Positions 43,599 to 52,799 of a DNA stretch of 64,000 bases are shown piece by piece; the first letter of the stretch is position 1, and each line of letters begins with the position of its first letter. Made by a program: the position numbers and the translations under genes. The notes beneath the pieces were generated by a model. The model did no database searches, was not told the origin of the DNA, and was given only the letters and a program-made list of their open reading frames with translations. The stretch comes from Exiguobacterium sp. BMC-KP (lineage in GTDB: Bacteria > Bacillota > Bacilli > Exiguobacteriales > Exiguobacteriaceae): NCBI RefSeq assembly GCF_001275385.1, contig NZ_LGIW01000011.1:172942-236941 (forward strand), in the 5' to 3' direction.

Positions 43599-44480
43599 AT
43601 GACGAAATTAAAAAAAGCTGCAATTCTAACCACACTCACATTGAGCGGTGTATTAGCAGCTTGCGGACCTTCACAAACTGAAAAAACTAATCCATCACAA
43701 CCGAAAAAACAGGACGTGGTGGTCCAACAAATTCGAAATGCGACCGTGACAGTAGAGTACAAAGGACAAAAATTCTTGGTAGATCCCATGTTTTCTAAAA
43801 AGGGCGAATTTGATTCGTTCGGTCCCGCTACAAGGGATGATCGGAATCCAATAGTCGACCTTCCATTCTCTGTCGATAAGATTATGGATGACGTAGACGC
43901 TGTCATCGTTACCCACACGCATGAGGATCACTTTGATCAGGCAGCAAAAGAACAACTTCCAAAAGACATCAAAATGTTCATGCAAGATAAAAAAGATGCA
44001 GATATGGCACGAAAAGCAGGCTTTACAAATATCGAAGTCATGAAAGAAGGCAAAGCGACGACCTTTAAAGGCGTCAAACTGACGGAAGTAGATGGTCGTC
44101 ATGGCTACGGAGAGATGGCAAAGAAAATGGGAAATGTCATGGGCGTTATCTTTCAGCATCCAAAAGAAAAAACTTTATATGTAGCAGGTGATACCGTTTG
44201 GTATTCGGAAGTGAAAAAAAATATCGATACGTATAAACCAGAGATTTTTATTTTGAACGGAGGACAGAATCAATTCCTAGAAGGTGGTCCATTGATCATG
44301 GGAAAAGAAGATGTCTATAAGGTGTACAAAGCCGCTCCAAAAGCCAAAATCCTAGTCAGTCATATGGAAGCCGTAAACCACTGGGGACTCTCGAGAAAAG
44401 AATTGAAGACATTCATTAAAGGTAAAGACATCACATCCAATGTCCTTGTTCCGGATGATGGGGAAACAACTTCATTTTGA
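43599..44480 (+). CDS. Lipoprotein metallo-beta-lactamase-fold hydrolase (block B copy)
   Basis: A 293-residue paralogue of the protein at 5458. It has the same lipobox type (LSGVLAACG), a shorter linker after the Cys, and the metal motif VTHTHEDHFD, later GRHGYGEM, AGDTVWYSE and VSHMEAVNHW. AAAGGAG lies upstream. All predicted ligands are kept, so it should be active. Confidence 0.87.
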   Translation: MTKLKKAAILTTLTLSGVLAACGPSQTEKTNPSQPKKQDVVVQQIRNATVTVEYKGQKFLVDPMFSKKGEFDSFGPATRDDRNPIVDLPFSVDKIMDDVDAVIVTHTHEDHFDQAAKEQLPKDIKMFMQDKKDADMARKAGFTNIEVMKEGKATTFKGVKLTEVDGRHGYGEMAKKMGNVMGVIFQHPKEKTLYVAGDTVWYSEVKKNIDTYKPEIFILNGGQNQFLEGGPLIMGKEDVYKVYKAAPKAKILVSHMEAVNHWGLSRKELKTFIKGKDITSNVLVPDDGETTSF

Positions 44481-44582
44481 TTTTATGACCGTATAACACA
44501 GTTTTCAATACTATCTTGAATAACAGAAAGGATTCATCCTGCATATCAAACAACTAGAACGATGAATCATAGAGGTGAAATC

Positions 44583-45593
44583 ATGAAAAAATTCGATCTA
44601 TCCGTTTTATCGATTGCTCCGTTAAGACAAGGAGAAACAATGAAAAAAGGAATAGATACTGTAGTTGCACTGGCTAAAGCTGTTGATACGATGGGATACA
44701 AACGTATTTGGATTGCAGAACATCACAATCATGATGCCTATGCCAGTGCTGCAACTGTATCGATCGTACAGCATTTGTTAGCGAATACAAAACGTATTCG
44801 TGTAGGTTCCGGTGGCGTCATGTTACCGAACCATTCTCCTTTAGTCGTCGCAGAGCAATTCGGAACACTGGAAACACTATTTCCTGAACGTGTCGATTTA
44901 GCATTGGGACGTGCTCCAGGAACTGATCAACAAACGGCAGATGTGATTCGACGTTCTAATCATAAAGGAGTCTTTTTCTTTGAGAAAGAAGTTCAAGAGA
45001 TTTTACGGTATGTAGGAACAGAAGAGGAACAAGGCGATGTCCGGGCATACCCTGGGCTTGGTACACATGTGCCAGTCTTCATTCTAGGATCGTCTACTGG
45101 ATCCGCTGAAATTGCAGCCCGACTAGGATTGCCTTATGCTTTCGGTGCACAATTTTCTCCAGAAACGATGGAAGAAGCGCTTAACATCTATCGTCAAAGT
45201 TTCAGACCTTCGAAACATCTAAAAGAGCCTTATGTATTGGCTGCCATCAATATCATTGCTGCTGATTCAATGGAAGAAGCCTCTTTGATTGCCTCCAGCC
45301 ACTTGCAGGTGTATATCGATATTTATACCAATAATCTCAGCCAACTCATCCCACCAAAGAAGGATTTCCTTGAATCCTTATCTCAGTATGAGCTAGAAAT
45401 CCTGCATTATAAGTTAGGGTATACGATCATGGGAGATGCAGAGACGGTTCGTCGAGAAGTTATCGAGTTTCAAGAGAAGTATGAGGTAGACGAAATCATT
45501 GCCTTATCAAACATCTATGACAGTAAAAAAGAAATACAATCATACAACATCTTTAAACAAGTAAGCGATTCCTTAAACAACGAAATAAAATAA
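44583..45593 (+). CDS. LLM-class flavin-dependent oxidoreductase (block B copy)
   Basis: A 336-residue paralogue of the gene at 4348, sharing WIAEHHNHD, VGSGGVMLPNHSPL, LGRAPGTDQQTADVIRRSNHKG and FILGSSTGSAEIAARLGLPYAFG. The start at 44583 has the same GAGGTG spacing as block A. It lies about 100 bases after the lipoprotein hydrolase, probably in one operon. Confidence 0.88.
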   Translation: MKKFDLSVLSIAPLRQGETMKKGIDTVVALAKAVDTMGYKRIWIAEHHNHDAYASAATVSIVQHLLANTKRIRVGSGGVMLPNHSPLVVAEQFGTLETLFPERVDLALGRAPGTDQQTADVIRRSNHKGVFFFEKEVQEILRYVGTEEEQGDVRAYPGLGTHVPVFILGSSTGSAEIAARLGLPYAFGAQFSPETMEEALNIYRQSFRPSKHLKEPYVLAAINIIAADSMEEASLIASSHLQVYIDIYTNNLSQLIPPKKDFLESLSQYELEILHYKLGYTIMGDAETVRREVIEFQEKYEVDEIIALSNIYDSKKEIQSYNIFKQVSDSLNNEIK

Positions 45594-45839
45594 TACTGAA
45601 AAGAAGTCAGCGAAAACTAAGTTGAGCAGAGATTGTCCATTCGTAAACGTTGTAAAAAACTGATGGTTCTTTTAACAAATCTAAAGAACAAAAATAGTTG
45701 GAATAAAGGAGAAGACTGTATCGATTATTTATGATATTTCTGAATAAAATCCTTTATCATTCCTTTTATGTTGGAGGAGTAAACGACTAGAGAAACTTTC
45801 GAAATCATCAAAAAAACAATATAATAACTGACGCTTTTT
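45594..45839. other. Short intergenic stretch after block B
   Basis: AT-rich, no supported frame. It corresponds in position to 4176-4347 beside block A, which is likewise non-coding. Confidence 0.4.
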
Positions 45840-45955
45840 TTTGCCCGCAATGGATCCAACCATTGCGGGCTTCTTTTCTTCCTTGGATTTGTATACACCC
45901 ATCCTCTATTCCCTTGGGTTTTACTAAGAGAAAAACGAATTCGTTTTTCGTCCAT
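45840..45955 (-). repeat. radC-element copy 4, decayed fragment in inverse orientation
   Basis: The minus strand carries the ATGGACGAAAAACG region with the perfect palindrome GAAAAACGAATTCGTTTTTC (45930-45949), an AATCCAAGG segment, and the stem GCCCGCAATGG/CCATTGCGGGC (45843-45870). The stem differs from copy 2 by a paired G-C to A-T change. Its place and orientation beside the oxidoreductase gene match copy 1 beside block A. Confidence 0.6.
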
Positions 45956-46086
45956 AATATCGAAAGAAGATTTTTCTGATTTATCTTCTGATGAAAAATA
46001 AATATTGATACTCTCATAAATTTAGCTACTAATAAATCTGAGGTCTTTTTGACTATATCTTGCTTAAGCTTGGTTGAAGTTGATAA

Positions 46087-46332
46087 AAAATACATACATG
46101 GGATACACATCCTAAACTTCAATATAGAGCAAGAAAAAATGTGATATTTGAACTTGGATTTTTTTATGGAAAATTAGGTCGGTCAAATGTATGTTGCTTA
46201 TTAAAACAGTCCGTTGAAAAATCAAGTGATCTTGATGGAATTGCATATATTCCTTTTACAGAGTCTATTGATGAAATAGAGTATGACACCCTTAAAGAAC
46301 TAAGAGAATCTAATCTAAAAGTAAAAATTTGA
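46087..46332 (+). pseudogene. C-terminal remnant of a TIR-like predicted nucleotide-binding protein
   Basis: An open stretch reads [20 protein letters not shown], then [29 protein letters not shown] and [12 protein letters not shown] before the stop. This matches the end of the TIR-like domain of Cap12-type nucleotide-binding proteins (the RARxNVIFELGxFxGKLGR block, then SDxxGxxYIP). Stops precede it in frame and the first half of the domain is absent, so it is a broken gene. Intact relatives act in bacterial antiphage signalling. Confidence 0.6.
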
Positions 46333-46375
46333 ACTGAATGTATGGCACAACATTTTTTAATCATTGCGTAAAAGA

Positions 46376-46421
46376 GTAGGAGCTTGACCTCTTATTTTAG
46401 AGATCACACTCCTGTTCTTAT
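46376..46421. terminator. Terminator-like hairpin
   Basis: Arms AGGAGCTTGACCTCT and AGAGATCACACTCCT pair with a few mismatches around ATTTT. It separates the pseudogene from the convergent flavin monooxygenase gene. Confidence 0.5.
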
Positions 46422-46573
46422 AATCTATACTTGCAAACATCATTTATCTTCAATAAGGTTTATCGTCTTATATTTATCGACCGTTTAATATGAACTGAAG
46501 AAAATTCATAGAATAAAAGAAGAAATGAGGCTTGATACTCCGTACTTTATCACAAGATGCTAGTTAGTATGGG

Positions 46574-47884
46574 TTACTCTACTTTCGTTACACCTAGATG
46601 TTCTCGAAGTGTATTTCCTGTATAGGTGTCTTTAAACAATCCTCTTTTTTGTAATTCAGGAATGATCATGTCTACAAAATCTTCTAAACTTGACGGTAGT
46701 GACGGCGGCATCAAGTTGAAGCCATCTGCTACTCCCTCGTTAAACCAAAATTCCAACTGATCCACAATTTCTTCCGGAGTACCAATCAATGTCAGGTGTC
46801 CTCCTCCTGCTGCTAAATAGCCTAATAGTTCTTTGAGCGTCGGATTTGTATCATCGATAATCTCTAGAATCGTTCGGTAGCGTCCGATGGGTCCGGAAAA
46901 TTCCTCGATCGATGGTAAGGTCGGAATCTTTGCTTCGAGATCCCATGTGGAGCAATCTTGCTGCAAAAAGAAACTCAATTGTTTCAAAGCATTTTCAACC
47001 GGTAATTTTTCATCTAGTTCGGCTTTTTTGGCTAGTGCCTCTTCTCTTGTTTTACCAACATACGTTACTAAGCCTGGGTATATCTTAATCTTTCGATCTG
47101 GTGATTCAGTTTGTGTAATTTTCTTATGGAGTTTTTCACGAAAAGCATGGGCTTGTCTAAAATTCCATGACACAGAATATACGGCATCCGCATGTTTGGC
47201 TGCAAGGGCAATCCCTTCTTCAGAAGCCCCCGCTTGCATCGCTACTGGCTTTCCTTGGGGACTACGCGGCGTAGACAAAGGACCTTTTACGCTGAAATAG
47301 GCTTCAGAATGATCGATAACTTGTATACGTTCAGGATCAATCAATTGGTTATCTGATCGATTCGCAAGAAAAGCCGCTTGATCCCAAGATAAAAATAGCT
47401 TCTCCATCAATGCTGCGAATTCGTTCGCCTTATTATACCGTTCCTCCCTCGGTGGAAGTGCATCCATCCCGTGGTTTAACGCTTCCCAATCCGTCATCGA
47501 GGTCACTAAGTTCCAGCCTACCCTCCCCTTCGTCACGTGATCTAGGCTTAGAAGTTGCCTTGCTGCTGTATACGGATTGGAGAACGTGCTCGATATCGTA
47601 GAAACTAATCCGATATGATCCGTCACTTGAGAAATAGCCGTTAGATTAATTAAAGGATCCAACCAAAAGGCAGGTAAATCAGTTGCATTATTAGCCGGAA
47701 AGGATTGATTGTCCGCAAAAAATACTGCATCCAAACGTCCAGCTTCCGCTATTTGAGCCAAACGCTGATAATAGCGACTCTCTCCGATCTCTTTAATCGC
47801 GGAATCAGGTATTAACCATGCGGCTTGGTGATGACCACATCCATATAACAAAACACCAATATTTAACTGATTTCTATTCGTCAT
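46574..47884 (-). CDS. NtaA/DmoA-type flavin-dependent monooxygenase
   Basis: A 436-residue enzyme of the nitrilotriacetate-monooxygenase group of the bacterial luciferase superfamily, using FMNH2 from a separate reductase. Typical segments are LNIGVLLYGCGHHQAAWL, DAVFFADNQ, TFSNPYTAARQLLSLDHVTKGRVGWNLVTS, VAMQAGASEEGIALAAKHADAVY and GFNLMPP near the end. It follows an SDR gene and both lie behind a TPP riboswitch, so expression should fall when thiamine pyrophosphate is plentiful. That makes the substrate plausibly thiamine-related (salvage or oxidation of a thiazole or pyrimidine). The substrate is inferred from regulation only. Confidence 0.88.
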   Translation of the reverse strand: MTNRNQLNIGVLLYGCGHHQAAWLIPDSAIKEIGESRYYQRLAQIAEAGRLDAVFFADNQSFPANNATDLPAFWLDPLINLTAISQVTDHIGLVSTISSTFSNPYTAARQLLSLDHVTKGRVGWNLVTSMTDWEALNHGMDALPPREERYNKANEFAALMEKLFLSWDQAAFLANRSDNQLIDPERIQVIDHSEAYFSVKGPLSTPRSPQGKPVAMQAGASEEGIALAAKHADAVYSVSWNFRQAHAFREKLHKKITQTESPDRKIKIYPGLVTYVGKTREEALAKKAELDEKLPVENALKQLSFFLQQDCSTWDLEAKIPTLPSIEEFSGPIGRYRTILEIIDDTNPTLKELLGYLAAGGGHLTLIGTPEEIVDQLEFWFNEGVADGFNLMPPSLPSSLEDFVDMIIPELQKRGLFKDTYTGNTLREHLGVTKVE

Positions 47885-47939
47885 CTTCTGTTCACGAATC
47901 CCTTCTCTTACAAGCTAAGAATCTTTTAAAACGATCGCT

Positions 47940-48692
47940 TCAATTCATTGTTAACCCACCATCGACCGTTACGTTTTGACCGGTAATCCCAGATGCTGCT
48001 TCTGATGCCAAAAAGGCAACCAGTTGAGCCACTTCTTCTGGGCTCGTCACTTTTTTCAACGGGGTCGATTGGGCAATTAAGTCAAATACTTCAGGGGTTG
48101 TCACAGCACTCGCATCTGTGACTTTCAATAACCCACCGGAGACGACATTCACGTTTATGCCATATTGACCTAACTCCGCGGCTAGGTTTCGAGTAAAGCC
48201 AATCAGACCTGCTTTTGCTGTTGTGTATTCATGATAAGGAACGACTGGGTTTTGATAGAGGTTTGTTCCAATGCTGATGATACTACCGCTATGTCGTTCT
48301 ATAAATTGTGGCAAAACACTTTGAATGATGTGAAACGCTGCTTTAAGTGTTCCATCCAGTTGATTTTGATAATCTTCCCACTCTAAATCGATAAACGATT
48401 TTTGCGCAACCGGATCAAATTTGAAGTCTACTAATGCATTATTCACGACAACATCGATTTGACCATAATGTGCTGTTGCGAATTGCATCATGCTCTCGAC
48501 ATCTTCCCGCTTCGTGACATCTGCATACAAGGCAATTGCATTCTCTACTCCCAGTTCGCTCACAAGTTGTTCTGCCGCATCCTTGCTTTTAAAGTAATTG
48601 ATCACCACTTTAAATCCGTTGTGCACTAACACCCTTGCAATCGTCGCCCCAAGTCCTCGACTACTTCCTGTCACTAATACTGTTCTGCTCAT
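47940..48692 (-). CDS. SDR-family oxidoreductase under TPP riboswitch control
   Basis: A 250-residue short-chain dehydrogenase. The cofactor motif is TGSSRGLG, followed by YADVTKREDVESM and NNAL; the catalytic residues are Ser in SIISIGTN and Tyr-x3-Lys in YHEYTTAKAG. The tail GITGQNVTVDGGLTMN is standard. The start at 48692 follows GGGAG; the longer frame runs into the leader. It resembles FabG-like 3-ketoacyl reductases, but the riboswitch and partner monooxygenase argue for a role in cofactor or salvage chemistry. Confidence 0.88.
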   Translation of the reverse strand: MSRTVLVTGSSRGLGATIARVLVHNGFKVVINYFKSKDAAEQLVSELGVENAIALYADVTKREDVESMMQFATAHYGQIDVVVNNALVDFKFDPVAQKSFIDLEWEDYQNQLDGTLKAAFHIIQSVLPQFIERHSGSIISIGTNLYQNPVVPYHEYTTAKAGLIGFTRNLAAELGQYGINVNVVSGGLLKVTDASAVTTPEVFDLIAQSTPLKKVTSPEEVAQLVAFLASEAASGITGQNVTVDGGLTMN

Positions 48693-48744
48693 TCTTGTCC
48701 ACTCCCTCATCCATTTTTGCAACTTAAATAGCGAAGTTAGTAAA

Positions 48745-48777
48745 CAAAAAACGCAACTCTCCAAAAGGAAAGTTGCG
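48745..48777 (-). terminator. Riboswitch expression-platform terminator
   Basis: On the minus strand CGCAACTTTCC pairs with GGAGAGTTGCG (one wobble) around TTTT and is followed by a T run. It lies between the aptamer and the SDR start, as expected for transcriptional control. Confidence 0.8.
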
Positions 48778-48840
48778 CACGTCTAAATAATCACATAGCA
48801 AAGAACGATATCATCGTCTCCGCTTGTTCATCAGAGTTTA

Positions 48841-48925
48841 CACTTCCCTACGCTAGTACGACCTAGTTCAGGTTCAAAGGGTTTGAGTAGCTACTCATCT
48901 CAGTTTAATAACACCCCTAGTGATT
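48841..48925 (-). promoter_or_regulatory. TPP (thi-box) riboswitch
   Basis: The minus strand carries the thi-box core: AGGGGTG and CTGAGATGAG, then ACCCTTTGAACCTGA, CTAGGTCGTACTAGCG and TAGGGA. These match the conserved pyrimidine-sensing and pyrophosphate-sensing arms. With the hairpin at 48745-48777 it should terminate transcription when TPP is bound. Confidence 0.9.
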
Positions 48926-49045
48926 CTATTTAAGTTATCTTCACTGTAGTGGTCTTGAAAACCCCTGTCAATGATTCTGACAGATAAATTCATTTCTAGT
49001 ATTCTAAGAAGCGAGTAAACGAAGTGAATCATGAGTCCATCACGA

Positions 49046-50128
49046 TTACTCCGATACAGTGACATCCTGTACCAAACGATTCTTTTTAGCATTTTTATCT
49101 TTGATGATTCCTTGATACGAAATCGATTCATTTTTCGTATCGACTACCGTGACTTGGAAATCCGAATCATTGATATTAGCGATATGGTATAGCTTTCCCT
49201 GCGCAATCATCGTATAGGAGCCATTGAAGCGGTAAGCATGCTGCCCTTCCACTTTATGTCGCTTGACTTGATTCGTCTTAAAGTCATAGGTGCTCCATTT
49301 GATACTTTTACTTTTTTCTGAATCAAACGTGCCGTAAGCGATCAGTGATTGGCTATTTTCAGCAGCATTAAAGTTCCCTTCCGCTGCATACGCATCAAGT
49401 GCTTTGATTCGTTTGATGCCTTTGCCGTTATCTAGATAATAAGCGCTATCTTTTTCTACCCCTTCCGCATCATATGCGATTTCACGATAGACAATTCCAT
49501 AGTCGTTCACTGCCACATAATGACGCTCTTGATTAGTCTTGAGTTGCTTGGATTGAAGCGTCTCCACTTTTCCTTTTGCAAGGTTGAGTAATAACACCGT
49601 CGATTTTTCCTTTGCTCCATGATCATCCCGTTGGACGTATACGTTCATGCCGTCTTGATGGAAGACACGGATGTCAGCCATTTCACGATCCGGTACCGTT
49701 AAACGATGAGAAAGCGTCTTTTTAAATTGTTTCTGTGTACTTCTGTCATAAGAATGATAGTTCAACTGAGATGCCTTTACTTCAATTCCGTATGTCCGCG
49801 AGCCCATTTCACTAGTAAATACGTCTTCCTTAGAAAGAAAGCGATAGAAATCAGCAGGGAAGTCTGCAGCGTAGCTATTGAACAACCCTGTGATATAGTT
49901 CTGCGACTCACTATGGATTTGACCGTCCAATTGGATATTGTATTGAGTAGGCTTGATGTCTCCATTTTCAATCTCGATGTTTACTTTTTTAAGAGCTTCT
50001 GCATTTTCTTTTCGTATACTCTCGACTTCATAATCCGATCCTTTAATGCTTACGGCGTAACCAAAATAACTGAGTAAGGTGACGCCAGCAATGCTTCCTA
50101 CGATGATCATTTCCTTATATCGTCTCAT
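49046..50128 (-). CDS. Exported protein of a GntR-ABC operon, unknown function
   Basis: A 360-residue protein with one N-terminal membrane helix (MIIVGSIAGVTLLSYFGYAV) and a large exterior part with repeated short beta-type segments (STVLLLNLAKGKVETLQ, YHIANINDSDFQVTVVD), perhaps a propeller-like fold. It is the last gene of a four-gene operon, 19 bases after the permease. No named family is recognised; it may be a sensor or accessory component of the transporter. Confidence 0.7.
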   Translation of the reverse strand: MRRYKEMIIVGSIAGVTLLSYFGYAVSIKGSDYEVESIRKENAEALKKVNIEIENGDIKPTQYNIQLDGQIHSESQNYITGLFNSYAADFPADFYRFLSKEDVFTSEMGSRTYGIEVKASQLNYHSYDRSTQKQFKKTLSHRLTVPDREMADIRVFHQDGMNVYVQRDDHGAKEKSTVLLLNLAKGKVETLQSKQLKTNQERHYVAVNDYGIVYREIAYDAEGVEKDSAYYLDNGKGIKRIKALDAYAAEGNFNAAENSQSLIAYGTFDSEKSKSIKWSTYDFKTNQVKRHKVEGQHAYRFNGSYTMIAQGKLYHIANINDSDFQVTVVDTKNESISYQGIIKDKNAKKNRLVQDVTVSE

Positions 50129-50147
50129 GACTTCCTCCTTCTAATGA

Positions 50148-50966
50148 TTAAATAGATACTTTGTGGTTCAGTAGTCGAACACATTTCCAACTTATATATA
50201 CAAAATAGATGAGGATAAAGGAAAGATAGACGAATACCTGTTGATTCGGGATGAGAATGCTAGTCAAATCAAATAAGTAACGTAATGCAATGAATGGTAC
50301 GATCAAGAGCGCTACATCCTTTGTGATCGTCAGCAAAGCTTTCCCTTTTTGATAGGACCGCTCCGTCAAGACGAACAAGAAGACCATCGTGATGACGAAG
50401 AGTGCGAGCGCTAGAATGACGAATGTATCGATCACATTGAAGGTATAGAGCATGTTCAACGCAGCTGATTCCCCGATGATTTTTGATGCTGCTTGTAAAT
50501 GTTCCGGGAGTAACCATTCGTAGAGTCGACGACTTAGAAGAATCGTGATCCACTGGATGCCCATGAAACCACATACAAATACCAATACTGTTGTCAGTTT
50601 GGATAAGAGGATTGTGATGCGTTTACCCGGTAGCATCAATAAACGGTAGATGTACTTGGACTCGCCATACCAATCGCGGTACCAAATTTGAAAGGCATAT
50701 AGAATCGTGAACATGATACCGATGGCAATCATGTACTTGAAGTAGTTGGTCGCATCGCCAAACGTCAAAGGTCCATTCAGTTGATCAACAGCTTCCATTT
50801 CCGTAAGTCGCTCTTTTTTCATCAAATCCTCCAGCTTGGATTGATAATGAAGAACCTGATATACGACCGATGTGAGTTCAACAATCACTAACATCGTCAA
50901 TATCGAAAGGTATAGTTTGAAGCTTCGCTTGATTTCCTCGTTTGATAGCATAAAGAATTTCTTCAT
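50148..50966 (-). CDS. ABC transporter permease
   Basis: A 272-residue membrane protein with about six hydrophobic helices, of the ABC-2 type found with YtrB/YhcG-like ATPases. A cytoplasmic start (MKKFFMLSNEEIKRSFK) precedes helix 1, and the segment YRLLMLPGKRITILLSKL fits the coupling region. It overlaps the ATPase gene by four bases. Confidence 0.82.
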   Translation of the reverse strand: MKKFFMLSNEEIKRSFKLYLSILTMLVIVELTSVVYQVLHYQSKLEDLMKKERLTEMEAVDQLNGPLTFGDATNYFKYMIAIGIMFTILYAFQIWYRDWYGESKYIYRLLMLPGKRITILLSKLTTVLVFVCGFMGIQWITILLSRRLYEWLLPEHLQAASKIIGESAALNMLYTFNVIDTFVILALALFVITMVFLFVLTERSYQKGKALLTITKDVALLIVPFIALRYLFDLTSILIPNQQVFVYLSFILIYFVYISWKCVRLLNHKVSI

Positions 50967-51643
50967 GTCTGATAGACCTCCCTCATTCGATCCTGTACTG
51001 ATTTCCCGTAAAGCTCACGCATCTCTTCCGAGTCATCTTCCTGTATGATGATCCCGTTCTGAAGAAAAATAACGCGGTCGATGAGATGTTCCACTTCTGC
51101 AATCTCATGAGTCGTCATCAAGATGCCCTTCCCTTCCATATAGTGACTAGAGAAGATCCACGCAATTTGTTCTTTCGTAAATAAATCAATCCCAGCCAAC
51201 GGTTCATCGAGCAGTAAGTAAGGTCGATTCATCGCAAATCCAATCAATAGATTAACCTTTGCTTTATTCCCTTTCGATAAATTGGCGATGCGGTCTGTCG
51301 CCATCAGTTTAAAGAACCCCATCAGTTCCTCTGCTACTTGTTGATCCCAATCCGGATAGTAGTCGCGCATATAGGCGACGGCTTCTCCGACGCTCATATA
51401 ACCAGGCATCGTAGAAAGATCAGGTACGAAAGCGATGCTATCGTGGGTCGTTTTCCCATCCACTTTGATTGTTCCAGTATCTACTGGGACTAAGCCCATG
51501 ATGGCTTTCAAGATGGTGGACTTCCCTTCCCCATTCAATCCGATGAGACAGGTCAGTTGATTTAACGGGACAGTGAACGATACATCGTTCAACACATTCT
51601 TTTTTCGACCATATGACTTTCGTAATCCACGGACTTCAAGCAT
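50963..51643 (-). CDS. ABC transporter ATP-binding protein
   Basis: A 226-residue ATPase: Walker A GLNGEGKST, a degenerate signature LSKGNKAKVNLLIGFA, Walker B YLLLDEPLAGID and the switch His in MTTHEIAEVEH. It is short, as in the YtrB/YhcG group linked to cell-envelope stress. It overlaps the GntR gene by eight bases. Confidence 0.9.
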   Translation of the reverse strand: MLEVRGLRKSYGRKKNVLNDVSFTVPLNQLTCLIGLNGEGKSTILKAIMGLVPVDTGTIKVDGKTTHDSIAFVPDLSTMPGYMSVGEAVAYMRDYYPDWDQQVAEELMGFFKLMATDRIANLSKGNKAKVNLLIGFAMNRPYLLLDEPLAGIDLFTKEQIAWIFSSHYMEGKGILMTTHEIAEVEHLIDRVIFLQNGIIIQEDDSEEMRELYGKSVQDRMREVYQT

Positions 51644-52025
51644 CTAGCTCACTCCTTTTTCGAATGTTGTATTCTTTCTCAAAATTAATGATGACCTCTT
51701 CTAATGGAATTTGGATCGCATATATCGAATCCACAAATTGCTTCACTGCATTTTCGAGAAGTTCTGTTCGCACTCGATCGATGATGGATTGGTCCAGCGT
51801 CACCTTACTCGGCACGTTACGGTCAGTTGTAATCAACAGTTGATCTTCCAGTTCCTTATACACTTTTTGCGCGGTATTCGGATGAATTTTAAGCTCATTT
51901 GCCAGTGCGCGACGCGAAGGGATACTTTCCCCTCTTTTGAATTCGCCCATAACAATACGTTTTTTAAACCAATAAAGTACTTGTAGATAAATCGGGGTAC
52001 GTTGATCAAAATGCAATAACATCAC
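51636..52025 (-). CDS. GntR-family regulator, YtrA type
   Basis: A 129-residue regulator. The winged helix is at about 8-75 (TPIYLQVLYWFKKRIVMGEFKRGESIPSRRALANELKIHPNTAQKVYKELE), and the short C-terminal part is helical, as in the YtrA subfamily, which lacks the large effector domain. It is first in the operon and should repress it. Members usually respond to cell-wall-active antibiotics. Confidence 0.9.
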   Translation of the reverse strand: MMLLHFDQRTPIYLQVLYWFKKRIVMGEFKRGESIPSRRALANELKIHPNTAQKVYKELEDQLLITTDRNVPSKVTLDQSIIDRVRTELLENAVKQFVDSIYAIQIPLEEVIINFEKEYNIRKRSELDA

Positions 52026-52213
52026 CTCTCTTAATGAATGTTGTATTAAAACACTAATACACTTTATAACTGTATGATATGGTCAGTACAGTGAGAAGTC
52101 AATGTTTTTTTATTACTCTTTTTTTATTGTTAGAAGATTGGCTATGATTCACTTTCTGTTATTCATAGTGATTTAGATTCTTCATGAATGGAGTGTCAGC
52201 ATCATAAATAAAA

Positions 52214-52243
52214 AAATCCTTGAATGGCGTCATTCAAGGATTT
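52214..52243 (-). terminator. Terminator-like hairpin
   Basis: AAATCCTTGAATG pairs perfectly with CATTCAAGGATTT around GCGT; T residues follow on the minus strand. Confidence 0.7.
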
Positions 52244-52484
52244 GAGAAAAATAGAGATACCGCGGAATATTCGAATCACTTTACTGCAAACAATTTTTTG
52301 ATAAGTTATGTTTCAGTAATAGAAAAACAAATAGGTTTAAGAAATAACACTAAATAAAAAGATACAAAATGACGTTCTATAAAAAAATCCATGGTTTATA
52401 CAACCATCCTTCTATCTACTTTATCTCAAGTTGAAATGTATAAAGTTTTTATTAGAAAAATCGTCATTTTGCGTGTAATTGCAG

Positions 52485-52522
52485 AAAAAGTCATCAAATC
52501 CATAAGGACTTGATGACTTTTT
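52485..52522. terminator. Terminator after the small membrane gene
   Basis: AAAAAGTCATCAA pairs with TTGATGACTTTTT around a 12-base loop, directly after the stop of the minus-strand gene at 52524. Confidence 0.82.
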
Positions 52523-52523
52523 A

Positions 52524-52769
52524 TTAAATATCTGCCGTCTTTTTTCTCTCTATAGTAAACAATTTTTCCCCTGAAATAATCAACAATATCCCAATCACGA
52601 ACTCTAACCCAATGATCCACAAAACAAGATTTGGAACTGCTGAAAATCCATTTTCTCCAATACTACCATATACATCTAACTTCTTGAGCATATAAAAATC
52701 AGTTAGGTATATAGATAACCAAAGCTTTGAAGAGCTAGCTAATAGAAAAAGAAAGCCGATTTTTCGCAA
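52524..52769 (-). CDS. Small three-helix membrane protein
   Basis: An 81-residue product starting with TTG at 52769 behind GGGGGT. Hydrophobic segments are IGFLFLLASSSKLWLSIYL, LVLWIIGLEFVIGILLI and a weaker central one. No family is recognised. Ends at a terminator. Confidence 0.5.
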   Translation of the reverse strand: MRKIGFLFLLASSSKLWLSIYLTDFYMLKKLDVYGSIGENGFSAVPNLVLWIIGLEFVIGILLIISGEKLFTIERKKTADI

Positions 52770-52799
52770 AGAAATACCCCCGATCAATATATATAACAA

